Assembly (NCBI RefSeq): GCF_000499385.1
Contig: NW_013651892.1
Coordinates: forward strand, 124,001 to 188,000
Direction: 5' to 3'
DNA: 64,000 nt
Source: Eimeria necatrix
Lineage: Eukaryota > Apicomplexa > Conoidasida > Eucoccidiorida > Eimeriidae
The notes below the pieces were generated by a model. It worked only from the letters and a program-made list of their open reading frames with translations, was not told where the DNA came from and made no database searches. The first letter of the stretch is position 1. Each line of letters begins with the position of its first letter. Positions 24,142-39,100 of the stretch are shown piece by piece. Position numbers and translations under genes: made by a program.

Positions 24142-27100
24142 ATGCTGGAGTCTGTGGTGGAGAGGCTGTTGAGCCGCTACCTGGCTCAGTACGTGAGAGG
24201 AATCAGCCGAGACAAACTATCTGTCGCTGTATGGAGTGGGAACGTAGAGCTGGAGGACCTTCAAGTTAAACCAGAGGTTTCGGACCTTCTTGGCATCCCA
24301 TTTCGCGTTATATGGGGCCGTGTACAGAAAATTAAGCTTACGATTCCCTGGTCGAGGCTGGGCACTGCCCCTGTGTGCGTGGAGGTTGCCGGTTTGCATG
24401 TGCTGCTGGAGCCGAAGCCGATACCTGAGCAAAGTGATGCACAGTTGATAGAGCAGCTGCGGGATGTGAAACGCAGACAGGTGGAGGCATGTGAACAGCA
24501 GATGCACGATGCCAGATTAAGATTGGTAGAGCAGCAACAGCAGCAAAGCGCTGCAGGTAGCACTAGCAGCAGCAGGGAGGGTGACGGAGGCTTTTTCTTT
24601 CGCTTTGTCAATAAGATTCTAAGTAATCTCTTGGTTGACATTAGGGACGTCCACATTGCTCTTGTAGACCCAGTAAGGGGCTTCTCCATAGGGGCGCTTC
24701 TAGCACAGGCATCCATACACAACACAGATGCTGCTTGGGGGCGCCACGAACAGCATCAGCAGCAGCGGCAGGCAGATCCTGCATTCTATAAGGCGTGCGA
24801 GCTCAGCGGCCTCGCTGTCTACTGCGCTCTTGATGGGGCGAAGACCCAGCAGTCGACACAGCAGCGGCGAAGCCGGCCGTGGCAGCAGGAGCATCACCAG
24901 CAGCTGGTGTCGGCGCAGCGAGAGGCTTCACCTGAAACGCCACCATTCCCCGTAGTCCCTCAACGACTTCCAGATAAGCCGCCCGCACCTTCCTCATCTC
25001 CACCTCCTGGCTTGTTACCCCCAGCAGAAGCAAAGCAGAAAGCAACGGACGATTCAACGACCATTGTTGATACCTCATTTGCAACGGAAACGCAAGTGGA
25101 AGGTCCCCACTCAGCGAGGCAGCAAGGAAACTCCCCACTGCTGGGGACCCTAATGAATAAGGCGAGCGCGGAAGGCGGAACTCCTTCAGCTGCCCACGGT
25201 CAAGTAGTACGTTCTCCCCCTCACATGGCACTATGCCAACAGCGCAGCACTCCGAAGTTTTTATATCTTGTGAGACAACCACACATTTGTTTCAGGGTTG
25301 TGAGCTTCCTGTTTATTTGAACCGCAGGGGACAACAAATCAGCTCTCACCGATGATATGGGTGGATCCCACCGAGCCACACAGGGCGCCTGAAGGTCTAT
25401 CCAGTCTCAGTCAGAAATGCAAAGGGTCTTTAGGGGACACCCAAGTCAGTCCCACCAACTCATGCGAGGCAGCAGTACCAGCCCCAGGAGCAGCGGTAGG
25501 AACGCCTCCAGTAGACGCAACTGTAGCAGCTGAAGAAGGAAGAGCTCCAGTAGCGGCAGAAGATTCATCTCTACCATGGACGCGGCAAGGCGGAGGTGGC
25601 GTGAGTGGGCGCAGCCAGTATGTGCTGAAGCCGTTGCATTTAAGACTGACTCTATCGCACACATCTGCCCAGCAGGAGTTGGTTGCCCGTCTTGAGGTGT
25701 TGCGGGAAAGCCAGGGGATAGAAATTGGCCGATCTCAGCTTGAAGCCTTACTGGCAATCTCAAATGAGGCCGCGCAAAGGCGACAGCGTTGCGAACAACT
25801 ATTGCTGCGCCAGGCCCACACGGTAATGCTAGGCACAGAGGGCCTGGAGGGAACAACTCAGAGAGAGTTTATTGGTTTGTACAGTCGCCAGCTGCAGACC
25901 GAGGCCGGAATCCGAGGGGTGGCGCCCCTGAGCCATAAAGAGAAACAGAGGCTTGTGATTCTCCATGACGTTGTAGGCGTCAGACATGTAAGTTGGGTCG
26001 CTGCGTGAACGCGTGAACAATAATCTGCGTTTGTGTGCAGCTGTAGATACCATTTGCAATCAAATAACTTAGGATGAGGAGCATTCGCTGTGTATTTGTC
26101 AAAAGGACCCTCTTAGGGGTTGCATCGCCCAGTTTGGCGCGCAGCGTCTCTGCTGCTTCACTCTCTATGGTTTCCCTTGCTGCGCGTCACAACGCTTTTG
26201 TGGAAGCGTATAGATTTTCGAACAGACATATAAGTGGATGTTTGTTTGGCAGTGTTTCTTTTCCCCCTATGCATCCATCGTAGTGACCTTTCGTGCCTCT
26301 TCTGAATCTCTGTACTTCCTCTTCTGCCCCTCCCGCTTGTGTTGTAGTTGTACTACGTGCGACCTTCGCTCTCTTGTTGTCCATTGCGTCTTTGCCGCTG
26401 CCTCCTTACCTTCACTTGAGCAAACACATCGTTCATTAAACCATCCTGTTGCTGGCCGATTTCTTGCGCTCCGCAGCAATCAGCGCGGGCTCCCCTGCGC
26501 TTTCCTATTCGAATAGCCGACACTGTTACATTCAGACTGTACCAGTGTTCTTGCGTTCTAGAAGCGCATCTCAGGCCAATGCTGTTTACGTTTGCACTGG
26601 GTTTTGGATGTGCTGGCGCAGCTTGCGAAGTGGCGCAACATTTGCACTGAAGCAACAAACCGCGTTCTTCAGCAAACGCAACTGCTGCAGCAACAGCAAC
26701 AACAGCAGCTGTTGCAACAACAGCGCCAGCTACCGCGGCTGCAGCAGCCGAGCTGGTGGCAGTGGGTAACTGGTCGCCAGTCAGTGGGCCAATTACCAGC
26801 TCCTCAGCAGCAGGCGCATGCATCCGGAAACTGGCCTCATAGTACCGGGGAAGAAACGCAAGCTCCTCTACTGACAAGCGAAGACATACAACTTATTGTT
26901 GATGCTGTGCAGGTCTGTTACTGCGTCAGGCTGAAAGGCAAAGCTGTTAAATAGGTGTAAATAACTGGCAACTAAGCATATACAAACTTGTAAACAATGA
27001 GCGGATACCAATTTGGCCGGGTAAATACAAACAAGTACCTCCAAGAATGCAGAGGAAGATTTGAACTATTTACTTGTGCATGCCTGACAGGAGCGCTAGT

Positions 27101-30100
27101 AGCTCTTGTTTGTTCCTGCTTCGCCACTTCCACCAAGTGACTGTGCTGAGGCCCTTAATCGTTGCTGCAGGTGCTCAATCACTCCACCAGCGGGTGTAGT
27201 TGCTTCCTTCACCTGTGACGCTGCGAATTGACAGGACGCAGCACAGCATTTGTGACACTGTTCTTTGCTGCAGTCGGACAAGCTGATGCAGAGTGTATCG
27301 CTGCCCACTAAGTACGTCCTGACGTTCGAGTTAGAACACTTCTGCATATGCCTGAAGAACGATTCCGAGATGCAGCAAGAGATGGAAGAAGAGACAGCCG
27401 AGGCACTCAGGGAGGCTAAAGCCATAAAGGCCATTGGCTACTCCCCCACAGAAGCCGCTAAGGCCCTTCCCCCAAACTTCCCGCGGCCACCGCCGCCACA
27501 GAAACTGGCAGCAGCAATCGCAGCGGGAGACACACCAGTAACAGCAGTAACAGCAGGTGCTTCGTTGGAGAGAGGTGGACACACAAGTCCAGGGCTTCTA
27601 CGGCCAGATGCCGCAGTAGAGAAGGCGTTCCTGTCCGTTGAGCTCTTCAACCTTTGTGCTGCCCTGGACCTGCTTAACAAACAAGACGCAGCTGGGCGAG
27701 ACAGCAGCGAATGGTCTTTCTGCATTTCGCTTTCTAATGTTGCAGTAAGGCAACAGTCACACCTCCTCATGCACTTCCGCAGAGATGGTGGAACTGTTAC
27801 TGGAGAACCCGTGACACCTGCTGCTGCTGGTACGGCAGGAGCAGCAGCAACGCCAGCTGCAACTGGAGCTGCAGCAGAGATGCTTGGGGTTTTGGCTCAT
27901 CATCAGCGCCTGATGATGCTACGTACCGCAGCATCGAGCGACACGATCGCTTCCAGCAGCAGTAGCAACAGCAGCAGTAGCAGCAGGAGCAGTAGCAGTA
28001 GCAGCAGCTGGAGCAGCAGCAGCAGCAGCTGCAGCAGCTGGAGTTTTAGTCGTGGCAGTACTTCAGTTTCCGTGCCTCCTGTAGTTGGTGCGTCGTCTCT
28101 CACTGCAGCGCGCCTGGAGCTGCGACATGATCTAACACCAACGGGAAACATACTCGGTGTATTTATCCGGTTAGCGCCACTGGTGGCTGAGGTGAAGCCT
28201 GAGTTGCTTCGGACGCTTTGTGACTTTTTTGTGTTTGAGACGCCTGCGGACGTGCGGCGGTTTGAGGAAGAAGAGGAGAAACGCAGCTTGGCTACTGCTC
28301 GTGCAGCACCAGAGGATGGCAGCGACTTCGATCCCGCTGACGAAGACGCGGGAACCACAGGAGCAAACTCGAGCAAAGTGGCCACAGAAGTCGACGAGAT
28401 GCGTAAGAACGAGTTTGTGGAGGGCCTACGGGAGACGGGAGAGACTGTTTATTCTGCTGCAGTGCAGCATCTCCCAGACTTGGTTCAACTGGACTTGTTG
28501 GTTGCCGCGCCCATTCTAAACTTAGATGGGAAGGGAGCAGGGAGCATAGCACTGCACCTGGGGACGCTCTCGCTGCGGTCAGATGGGGCGTGTCCCTACG
28601 ATGCTCTCAGGGGCGTGCTGGAGTTCAACGAGACGCGGCTCATCTGCGCTCCCACCGGCCACAAGGAGGTGTCTATTCTCCGCCCTATCCCAATCCGCAT
28701 GCATGTAGAGGTACTTAGAATGAAGGAAGTTAGCCTTAACATCCTTTTTGAGGAAATTTTTCTGGAGCTCACCCCGGAAGCCATCGGCCTTCTTATTGCA
28801 GTCCCAGCATCCATGGCGAAGTCCCTGCTCCAAGTGCGACCTCAGCAAGCGTCACTTCAAGAACAAACAACTAAAGCAGCAGCCGTGGCCGGAACAACAC
28901 AGAAAAGGAAGGTCACGGGAGAAACTCTCGGCAGGAGCTCATCCATACAGTACCGGCAGTACGCACCCGAAGAAACGATAAGCAGTGCAGAAGCATCAGA
29001 CGTGACAGCTGCACCGCAACGAGGAGCAGAGTCAGCGGCTGAAAGAAAATCAGAGTCTTCCCCAAGCTTGCCGGTATTCATACCCTCTGCAGACGTAGCA
29101 CCGGCTACTTTAAAAGGAACTGAGGGGTCCACCAGTGGCGAAGGCTTTCGCCCAAACGATGGGGCTGATGAATGCATGAATCCAAGGAACAATAGCAGTA
29201 GCAGCGGAGTAGAGATGGAGCGAAAGCCTCAGATGGTTTTTACGTCAACCTGGCTATTCGGTCGTTGCGGGTTTCTGATAAGAGGACTGGCGGAAAAGGA
29301 GTCTGCAGCGGGAGGAGAGACTTGTCCCCCTGTGCTGCAGGCAGAGCTGACAGATCTGCTAATGCAGCTGACAGCAGATTCTTCCGCTGGAAAGTGTGGA
29401 GCTGTCGCGGAGCTTCATCAAGTCCTTGTTTCGGATCCGTCCACCAATTCACCCCTCTTTTTGTCCCTCCATTCATCAGCCGGCCTCTCAGAAAGCGTAA
29501 GGGGCTTGCAGGCTGCTGCAGCTTGCTTTTTCGGCTGTTCTTGCTACTCTTTCCCCCCTCCTGTTTGTGCTTCTGTAGCTGGCGTAGCAAGCGATACTGT
29601 TCTAAAATAAATGGCGTGCAACATTAAAGATTGAGGTATTGTTGCATGCGTAGTGTAGCTTGCCTTTGTTGCGTTTCTTTTGCCCCCTTCTGTGCTGCCA
29701 GTAGGTATCTGCTTAGGGAGACTTCCTGAGTGCATTGCCATGTCTTTTGCGCACTCTACACTTTTTTACCCTGGCTTCCCAGCCTTAAGCCGTTATAATT
29801 GCTGTTCACGACGGGAAGGACAGCGGCACTACTTTGTTGCACTGAATATTGCACTGATGCTCTGTTGTTGCTCAGACAGAATGGGGAACTACCCGCAGCA
29901 GCGCGAGTCTAGGGCGCTGCAGCAGTTTGGCCTTGCGCAGCGCCACGACATCAGGGGGAGGCATTGAAGACGAGGAGTTCCACGATGCAGTTGAAGACAC
30001 TGAGAAAACCCTCCGCGTCGAATTGGAGGTCTTACTGGGTAGGGATAAGAGAACAGGCCCCACAAGCGCACCGTTGGCTGCTAATGAAAAACAAGCGGAC

Positions 30101-33100
30101 ACTCCGAAAGCAACCCTCGCAGTTACTTCACTTCCAGTAGAACTGCACTGGAGGCAACAGAGCCTACGACGCATTTTGCAGACGCTCGCTGACTACCGGC
30201 AAACCATTAGAAGCAGGCTTCAGCAGCATCTAGACGAACTCTCAGAAGTGTCTGCAGCTGCTCTGGGCCCCAGGGGTCTCTTATCGAGAGAAACGGTTGC
30301 AGCAGTGCACGACACGCTGCAAACTGTACAGCAGACGCTATCGTTTGGGAATGAGTGCGAAGGGACTGAGATGGCGGGCGATATTCAGCGGAGTAACAGT
30401 GGGAGGAGCCGTACAAACAGCGCCACTGTTAAAACGGCACGTATAGCTACTGGTGAACGTGACTGGTTGCAGAAGGGACTCGAAATCGGGGGTGAGCTAC
30501 CACCGCTGACAGTTCATCGATATTTAGATGCAGCGAAAAATGCTCCCGGAGAGGAAGCGGCAACGAGCTCTAGAAAAGCAATGGAAGCGCAGAAGCAGCA
30601 GGTACAACAGCTGCTGCAGAAGCAAATGCCCCATGTAAGCCTGGAACTGACATTGACTTTTCGAGAAGTAGCGATTGCTTTTTATGAAGGGAGTAACACT
30701 GTGTTGGCTCGAATGGCGCTTAAGGGTTTAAGCTCCTCCAGCCGCTTCTACTCAAATGGAGATACAGAGACAAGTTTCTCTGTTGGAGACGGTGGCATTG
30801 TGTTCCGGGACAGATGCGTTTTGGGACCCCGTGCGGCTTACAGGCCCCCAGCCCACCAGCAGCAGCGCCGCTTCGCTAGCGGTACCTCACTGGGGTCTTC
30901 CGAATCGTCACATGGGATGCCTCCCGTCAGGCGTGATTCCTGTGAGACATCGCCAGCAGCATCAGCAGGAGTTGATGAGGCAGCGCAAGACACGCCGACC
31001 GCATCATTATTTACCGCACGGGTCCGTCAATATGGGGGACTTGATCCGGTGTCGGGCGCGCCTTTCCCTTATTCGATGTGTCTTGAAGGCCAAATGGAGC
31101 AAATTTGCTTTGTATACAGACAGAAGGATGTCTCGCGGACCCTCAATTATCTTAGAGACGGAATTTTCGATGTGTTCATTTCAAAGTCGTACAGGGCGGT
31201 CAAGGAAGCGGCGACAGCCTCGTATTGCCTCTTCGCACTAGACATACAGTCCCCTCTTTTTATCTTGGCCGAAGACAAGGAGGCAATCCCTGGATTCGTG
31301 CCGCCGCCAGGGTACAGAATGCCAAAGATACGCACTCGTACACCTACTTCACCTGCTAGCGCTGCTTCTGCAGCGTCATCAAAGATTGCTACAGCATCGA
31401 AGTTAGCGTCAGATTCGTCACAGATGGAAGTCGAAGTAGACCATTTGGGGCGTTTTATTGTCTTTGATCTCGGGAATCTCAAAGTGCGCAACGCATACGT
31501 CCCAGCAATTGCTAATCTGCAGCAGCATCGTGATCATACTGCTTCTGGTTTGTTGCGTCCTCCGCCTTTTGGTGGTGGCGTTTCTCTTTCTGTGAACGGC
31601 CATAGAGGACCTGCGGATACAGAAGGCGCTCAGGGAGACACGAATGAAGGGGAACAAGGTGAGCTTATCTTTTCGGATCTGAGGCTCGAGATGAGGGGCA
31701 TGCAGATCAGTGCCAGCGACAACGGGCAAGATGCAGCAGCTGGAGGGTGCCTGCTAGAGAATGTCGAGGCCTGCATGTTATTTCGGAGTGCACCCACGTC
31801 TTTGTGCATTGAAGCTGAGACGACAGCATGGATGCTGCACCTTTCTAGACAGCAGCTGACTCTGATTTTTGATGTCATAAATGAAAATATTTGTGGCCAA
31901 GGCTACCTACCACCAGCCGAGGTGTTATCGGCCAGATCTGCAGACGCGGAGGACGGCGACGCTGCGCCCTATGTAGACGAAGGGGCCCTCCGGCGGGAGC
32001 TAGAGATTCCCCCTTTGGCCGTGGATTGCCTCATAGTCATCCCACAGCTTACTTTAGAGGCTTCGTATGGACCAGGGATCCCTCTGGCCTTGTTGTCGCT
32101 CCACTGTATCACTGCAAAAGTTGCTGCTTCCGTATCTCGGCTGGTCTCTTGCTACCGCTTCCTCCTCTGCGCCGAAGCCTTCAGCATCGATGACCTCCGT
32201 GCAGGCACGGCAAATTACTTCAAGCGGGTGGCCAGCTGCACAGCGCCGGTTGCTGGAGGTGGCTCAGATGGCAACGGTAATGAATGGGATTTGAAGGGGA
32301 TACAACGCTACGTGGTAGCCGACGAGGAAGGATCAGCAATGACGGATGCCCGCAATTCATTCGACAGAGGCCAAGATGGGAAATCACGTAGACATGACAG
32401 AGATGGAAGTCCATCGATTGCCTCTCCTCACCCCACGAAGGAACCCAATCGAGCACGCAGAGTTCCTGGTGTGGAGTTCGAGTTTGGCTCATCTTTACGA
32501 GAGTCTTACATGGACTTTCAGTTCTCTGGAGTTACTGTGTATGTCCTCGTGGTAGCCTTCATGGACATCCTAAGCTACTTCACTTCTTCCTGGGCATTCA
32601 GTTCTATGCGGTCGTACCCTAAGCCGCTTCCCACTCTGCTAAAGGGTGCTGATCATCAGAATCAACAGCAAAGCAGGAGCGAGCGGGACTCTCGTGAGAC
32701 TTCGCGAGACAACCGGGAAGTTCCGCTAACTCCGGGGAGTGCGCGTGGAGATGTGGTGTCTCTGTTGCTCTCTGGAGAAGCCTTGAGGGAGCGTCCGTTC
32801 CGGGTGTCCGTGAGCATTCAGAGGGGCTGCTTTGTTGTATATTCCGACCTTCAGTCTCCCTCAGCACCTGTCATCGTTTGGTCCAGCGATTTTCTTGTCC
32901 GCCTTAAAATGAAAGGAGATGAAACAATCTTCGAACGCGTTCAGGTATTGGGCAGCAAAATATGCCGGCTAGATGCATCTCCGCTCCCAAAAGTTCCTCT
33001 GAGATCGCAGTCGCATGTAGGAGTCTTTACGGGAACAGATGCACAGGAGGCCCAGCAGTCGCAAGACTGCCTGGCCGACCGTTCCCCACACCGAACGAGT

Positions 33101-36100
33101 TCAGACGTACACAAGCCAGCGATAAAGAATGAACCGAGGACCGTACGCTGGGGAACAGTCGGCCAGAGTGAAAGCAGCAAGAGCAGCAATGATGTTCGTG
33201 CTACTTTTGATGTTGGCTCGCCAGGCAGCATTAGGCAGCGGTGGGCGGAGGGCACCAGTAAATCCGAATGGCAGCAACGGGGACGCTGTCAGTCGCAACT
33301 GATGATGCGAGAATGGATGCAGTTGCAGCAACTCCAGCACCGCGCTTCGGTAGGAAACCCATCCGCGGAGCGCCTGACGCCGCGCACAGATTCTGCGAGC
33401 GCTGTGCTGCTTTGCGAGCACTTTCACCTTGAGGGTAGTGGCGTGTATCGCTCCGCGAGTGAGGCAGTTGACGACTGCCAGGAGCCTAAGCAGAAGCAGC
33501 AGCAGCAGGGAAATGGCCAGGCTGCGGATCCGATCAGTGCTATTCCGGCGCAAAGTGGCCGCGGCAGGATCCCAGCAGCAGTACACCGAATGCAGCAGTC
33601 GTTTTCTGCTGCTGCTGCAAAGCTGCCACCTCGCTCTATCAGCCCCGCAGGGATCAGACACGCTGCTATCGTCGGCGAATCGTCTTCTGCTGCATCGAAG
33701 CAACAGCAGGACAAGCGTACTCACAACGACGGAGATGGGGAGATAAGACACCAGCCAGCATCGGACCAGCCACAGAACCCAGGGCTTTACTCACCAGGGC
33801 AGGTGCAGCAACAGCAGCAGCAGCACCAGCATCGCCTAAGTCCCAAGGTGTTAGCCGACGAAGACCTACGAGAAGCTGAGAACAAGGGCAGGCGCTGCGT
33901 AATGACGTTCGTCGAATTGTCCTTCGATATTCCACGTATGCTTTTTCATATTACCTTGCTGATTCTTTGCTGTAAGTTTTGGGCTTAGTTCCATTTTCGT
34001 GCGCTCATCATGTGTGCGTTATTCGATGTTCTCAGTCTTTTACTTACGCGTCTCCAGCAGAGATATGGCGCTTTTGTTGTCTGCTGCCCGGTGTCTTCAT
34101 TCTGACGGACCGAGCGTATGCCCCACCCAGCAGCCTCCCCCAATTCGCTTCCCTGAAGCATGCGCTCAGCATCAGCGGCAGCAACAGTTACAGCACCAAG
34201 ACCAGCAAGAGGAGTCAACTCAGGCAGGGTCGGTGCAACCGCAAATTCCCTCTGTAGTTGAGAGGACAGCAAAGATCTCGTTGTGCTTAGAGGGTGCCCA
34301 GTTGTTGCTTCTCGACGACCTGCGCTCCTCAGTATTGCCGGTGTTACAGTTGCGGTTGTCAGCAGGGGGGCTTGTGTTTGACATAACTTCTACTCAGCTG
34401 CAAGTTGCGTTACGTGATTTCTGCTGCGGCCTTGACTACCTCAACGCCAAGGCTGGTTGCTGGGAGCCGTTCATTGAAAAGTTAGACGTCACTGCAGTGT
34501 ACCGTCGGGACTACGCAGAGGAAAGGCAGCAGCTGCTGCAGCGACAGCAAGCCCAGGTGGGGGCTCTTGATGCCCATCCGGGTGAGGACCCGTGGGGCAC
34601 CTTCAAGGCAGCCAGGACTCTGATGCTGCATAGCCAGTCACCGTTCTGGCTAAATATCACTCCGCAGTTATGCGAATTGTTCGCATGGTTCCTTCCGTAT
34701 CTGTTGGCTCACCTCACAGAAGGAGGAGTCCCGAAGCTAGAGGAGAAGTGTCCTGAAGGTGTGGATGCCCCTCACACCAGAAGCCCTCGCGGGGTTCCAA
34801 GGAGTTTTTCGGTTGCGCCTCTCGTCCCGAGCACGGTTTCCATGCTACAGCATGAGGATAACGTATCAGTTGCTGCCCAGGATCAGCAGCATGGCCCCAG
34901 CACAGGTTGGACAAATTCACAGGATAATGAGAACGCTGAAGGGCCTGCGACTGTAGCAGTCACCCCACCTCCCGTTTCTTCCAGTGCTAGGGAGACTGAG
35001 GCAGCTTTCCGTTACTTGAACCTCACAGGCCAATGCCTCTACGCCTTTACAATGCAAAAGTTTGGCTCCAGAAGCTCGGGAATGGAGAAGGAGCAACACT
35101 CTAGCAGCAGCAACAGCAGGAGTGGACTCGTGAATAGAGTTGGCACGGGCAGGAGCGAAAGGCATGATGGACTTGAGAATCAGACAGTGAGCAGTTTGCT
35201 GCTGTTGGTGCCTGGTTCCTCCACCCCGCTGCCCCTTGACGGGCTCATGCAGAGCCGCACGGCGGAGGCATCTCGGCGGTCTCGCAGCCGGCAGCGTTTT
35301 TATATAACGAATTGTCCTCCTGTGGATTCAGTATTGCGGCTTAATGAGATGTTTCCGACGGTGGCGTTTCCAGCTATTAGCAGAAACGTCATTTCCTCCC
35401 AAGACGTTGAGGCAACAATGAGATTGCTTATTGCAAACGAGGAAATGAGGCGCAAAATTAGAGCCAGAAATCTAGCGTCTGTGTACTTAGGACAGAAGTC
35501 GCCCACCAGTGCCCCGGCAAGGGACTCTCCACTCGCCGCGTCTTCCGATGCGTCTCCAGCTAGAGAAATGCTTGTCGGGCCTTCTAACCAGCAACAACCG
35601 CAGCAGCAGGGTAGGGAGCTGTTAATGCCAGGGAGCCCTAAAGTTGCAACACGAACGACCAGCCGGCTCTCCGAAGCGGGCGTCGACCCGTCACCTCCAG
35701 CCATAGGCCCGTTTCCGCGGGGGACAAAAGCAGTCGCTGTGGATAGTATGCGAAACTGCTGCGTCACCTTGCTGCCTCCAGTCAGACACTCCATATTGAG
35801 TCGCCTCGTCGACACTGCGGCAGCAGCAGCAGCGCTGAGAGGCCCCGCTGGCACCGCTAACGTTGGTGCAACGGCGGCAGAAAGGTTTCTCGGCAATAGC
35901 AGCAAAACAGTGGGCAGCAGCAGTAGCAGCAGCAAATTCGCTTCTCGGCAGTTGCAACGGCTGCGTAGTTCGCTGACTACAAAGGATAGGAGGCCCTCCG
36001 GAATCTCTTTGGGCCCCTCTTCAAGTCAGGGATCCACGCTCGCTCGACAGTCCTCGGCAGCCTCCAACTCCATAAACGCTTTAGATGATTTCGAAGGCTC

Positions 36101-39100
36101 ACAACAGCCCCAACAGTTGCTTGAGACGCAGCAACCTCAGCGCCAGATGCTGGAACAGCTGGACAGTTCGCTGGCGTCCGGACAGCAGCTGCCAACGAGG
36201 CGCCCTACAGGCCTGAATATTTCACAAGCAGGAAAAGAGTTTGAGAGTAGTGCTAGTGGGCCTCACACACGGTCACCTCAAAAATCGACTTCAGTCAGCA
36301 TACCGCGACCTGTCTCAGGCACGTTCCATATGTTGCATTTACGTCTGATTTGAAGCTGTTTTTGTCGTGGGATGGCTATTCATGAACTTTACTTTTGTGT
36401 ACGAAAACGCGGCTCTTCGTGTGTGGGCTACTTCTTTTGTTTGTACTGTTGCAGCTCTGTTGTGGCGCTTGTTTTCAGGGTTCCATGACTTCATTGACGC
36501 TGATATGCGGCGAAGGGGGGGTGGAGGAGAGTCTCCTCAGCAGAGAAGCGGGGAACAGTCTACAATGAGCAGCAGCTTCTCTGCTCCCCTTCCGCTTGCC
36601 CACGTCGATAGCCACAGCGAGGCCATATGTCAGGTGCTAAGCCCGCACCCATCCTATAAGTTGCTGCTGCTCTCTACAACTGTGATGCTGCACAACAGCA
36701 GCGGAATGCCCCTAGAGATTTGCTTTCTTGATGGCGAGCTCAACCCGCTGCTGCTGCCCGCCTCCCAGGGGGCTTGCGCTCCATTGGACGCGATTGGGGA
36801 GCCTTCCGTGGCTTCAAAACGCGGAGAACTCTCAGTTGAGGAGCCTTCATCTCTACACCCGGACTTGCAGAGAATCCCTGATTGGATGCTTCGGCGGGAG
36901 GAGCGGTGGCGAGAGGCGCAGCGGCTAGAGACGCTACAACAAAAGCAGCAACTGAGGCTTTTGCTTCAGGATGCTGCGACGAAGCCAGCAGGTCCTAAAC
37001 CCACAGCATCCGCACCTCTCCGACGTGCCCTAACAGAATGGGCTCGGCTCGAGGCATTTACGAGGTCGCCAAGCTCGAGCATTTCTACACATCAGCAAGA
37101 AGCCCCTGAAGAGTGCGTCCTCGAACCGCCCACTCACAAACAGCTCATGGACAGGCTCACGTACACCTTTCTGTTACCCAATCTTCATCTCCTCTCCGTA
37201 CCTCAGAGAGCTATTCTTGGACCCGGCTGGTGCAACGTTTGCTTTCGGCCTGCGGCTTTCGCTGAGGAACCTGCCAAAACTACACCGATGCCAGCACCGG
37301 CTGCAGCAACATCTGCAGAAACACCGTGTTCAGAAGCAGCTGCATCGGAATGCACAGTGACAGATGCTGCGGAGGTGATCTAAACTTCACTTTTGCTCTC
37401 ACCCGTTGCTGGCCTATGGCAGCGTGCTGACGAAATTAGCCAGCGAGCTTATGCCTGAAGAAATATACTACTAAAAAGAAGCAAGGATAATTATCGCTGC
37501 GCACTCCTGAAAAGCATCACGCAGTAAAAGCAGCTGCTAATTGTGGAATCATCAGTGTGTTTTACTGCAACTATGGGTGCCACGACTTCATGCGCTGTAT
37601 GTCACAGGCTGAAACGATCCCGACACCGCCTGACATGACTTGTGTTGCCGGATGGTGCGATCTCATAGACACGCGACACCGAATGGAGGGCTTGCGCTGC
37701 CGCCAGAGCGCTTACTTGCCCCCGAGGTTTCGACCAGGTGCAGCATCAGCATCTCAGATGCCGGGAACTCCTGTAGCTTCCGGCTCGGCTTCTGATGCGG
37801 AAGCAACTGACACTGCTGCAGGTGTAAACACAGTGCGAAATCTCTATTTCTTGGTGCACATTGAAGGGCGCAAGGGGGCACTTCCGGCTGAGAAGGAGCT
37901 AAAGAGAGTGACCATCTTTCCCTCGGTGACTTTGGTGAATGCGACCACAACTGAGCTCGACATCAACATTGCTCCTTCCTCTGCCACCTCAAAGTCTGGA
38001 CGAAGACAACTCACAGTTTCGGCTTCAGGGATAAACAGGACAAATGCCGCACTACAGGAGCTGCATGCGCTGCAACAGAGGCCGTCTCTCAGCGCTACTC
38101 TGCGGAGGCGCTCTACCTTTCTTGTGTACGAGGTGCCGCCAAACAGACCGTTAAGGCTCCGTATGCGATTTGCAATGCTAGAGGGTGCAGAATGGTCCTC
38201 AGTTATCTCCGACTTGCTGAGCACTCAGGTATGGAGGAGCAGTGCTGCAACGCATAAAAGAGCTCGCCTGGGTCATGAATGACTAATCCATCTGGTTCAG
38301 TACTGCGCCGTTTTGCCTGCAATTTGACGGTGACAACAGCGGCGGCTAAAGCAAGGCGCTCGCATGAAAAGATCATCGCCTTGATTTGTGTTTGCTGTCT
38401 GCAAGCTACAGGACGAGGTCGTCAGCAGGGTCCTGTTACCGTCGCGTCACCACGCCTCAGCGGAGCTGGAGGTTCTTCATGACACGGCGGAGGTGATGCC
38501 GTTTTTACCCTTCGTATTTCCCCGACAGCTTGTTGCAGTTATATCTGCTCCTCGGAGCTTCATAGACCGTACAGGTCTTGGGGTTCGCCCTGTCCAGGAT
38601 GGGAGATTTTGCCCAGAATTTGATGGTCAGAGCCTCCTGGGGGACTCCACTGTAAGCCTTGCCGTTGTTCATGTACTCTGCTCTATGATGCCCAGTTTCT
38701 TCATGAGTTTTTTCTAGTATGGTTCCTTTATTGGAGTACAGACTCTGCTCATTTCATTCTCCACTGTGGCCCCTGCCAAGTCGCCTCAGTCCATATAGCC
38801 CGTATTATATCACTCCATAATAATCACCACATTATTGATGTCTTAACTGTGGCGGTCTGAGCAGACTGCCGATGTCACGCTGTTGCTTCCAAGAAGAAGG
38901 GGCCTGGGACAACCGGTGGAGTGCCGCATAAGCGTCCCCGCATTAGGGGGTTACAGCCACGCGTCGCTGGAGACTGAAGACCGCTGCTACACTTTGCGTC
39001 TAAAAACGGAGAAGATGGACCCTTCCGAAACGGCAGGTGAGCCAGCACAAGGCTTTCGTTGGTTTAGGCATTGCTCAACTCTTTGACTATCACGACCAAG

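Noticed and set aside
27903..28385. Minus-strand poly-leucine frame inside VPS13
   Set aside because: It is the antisense reading of the AGC serine tract in a confidently modelled exon.
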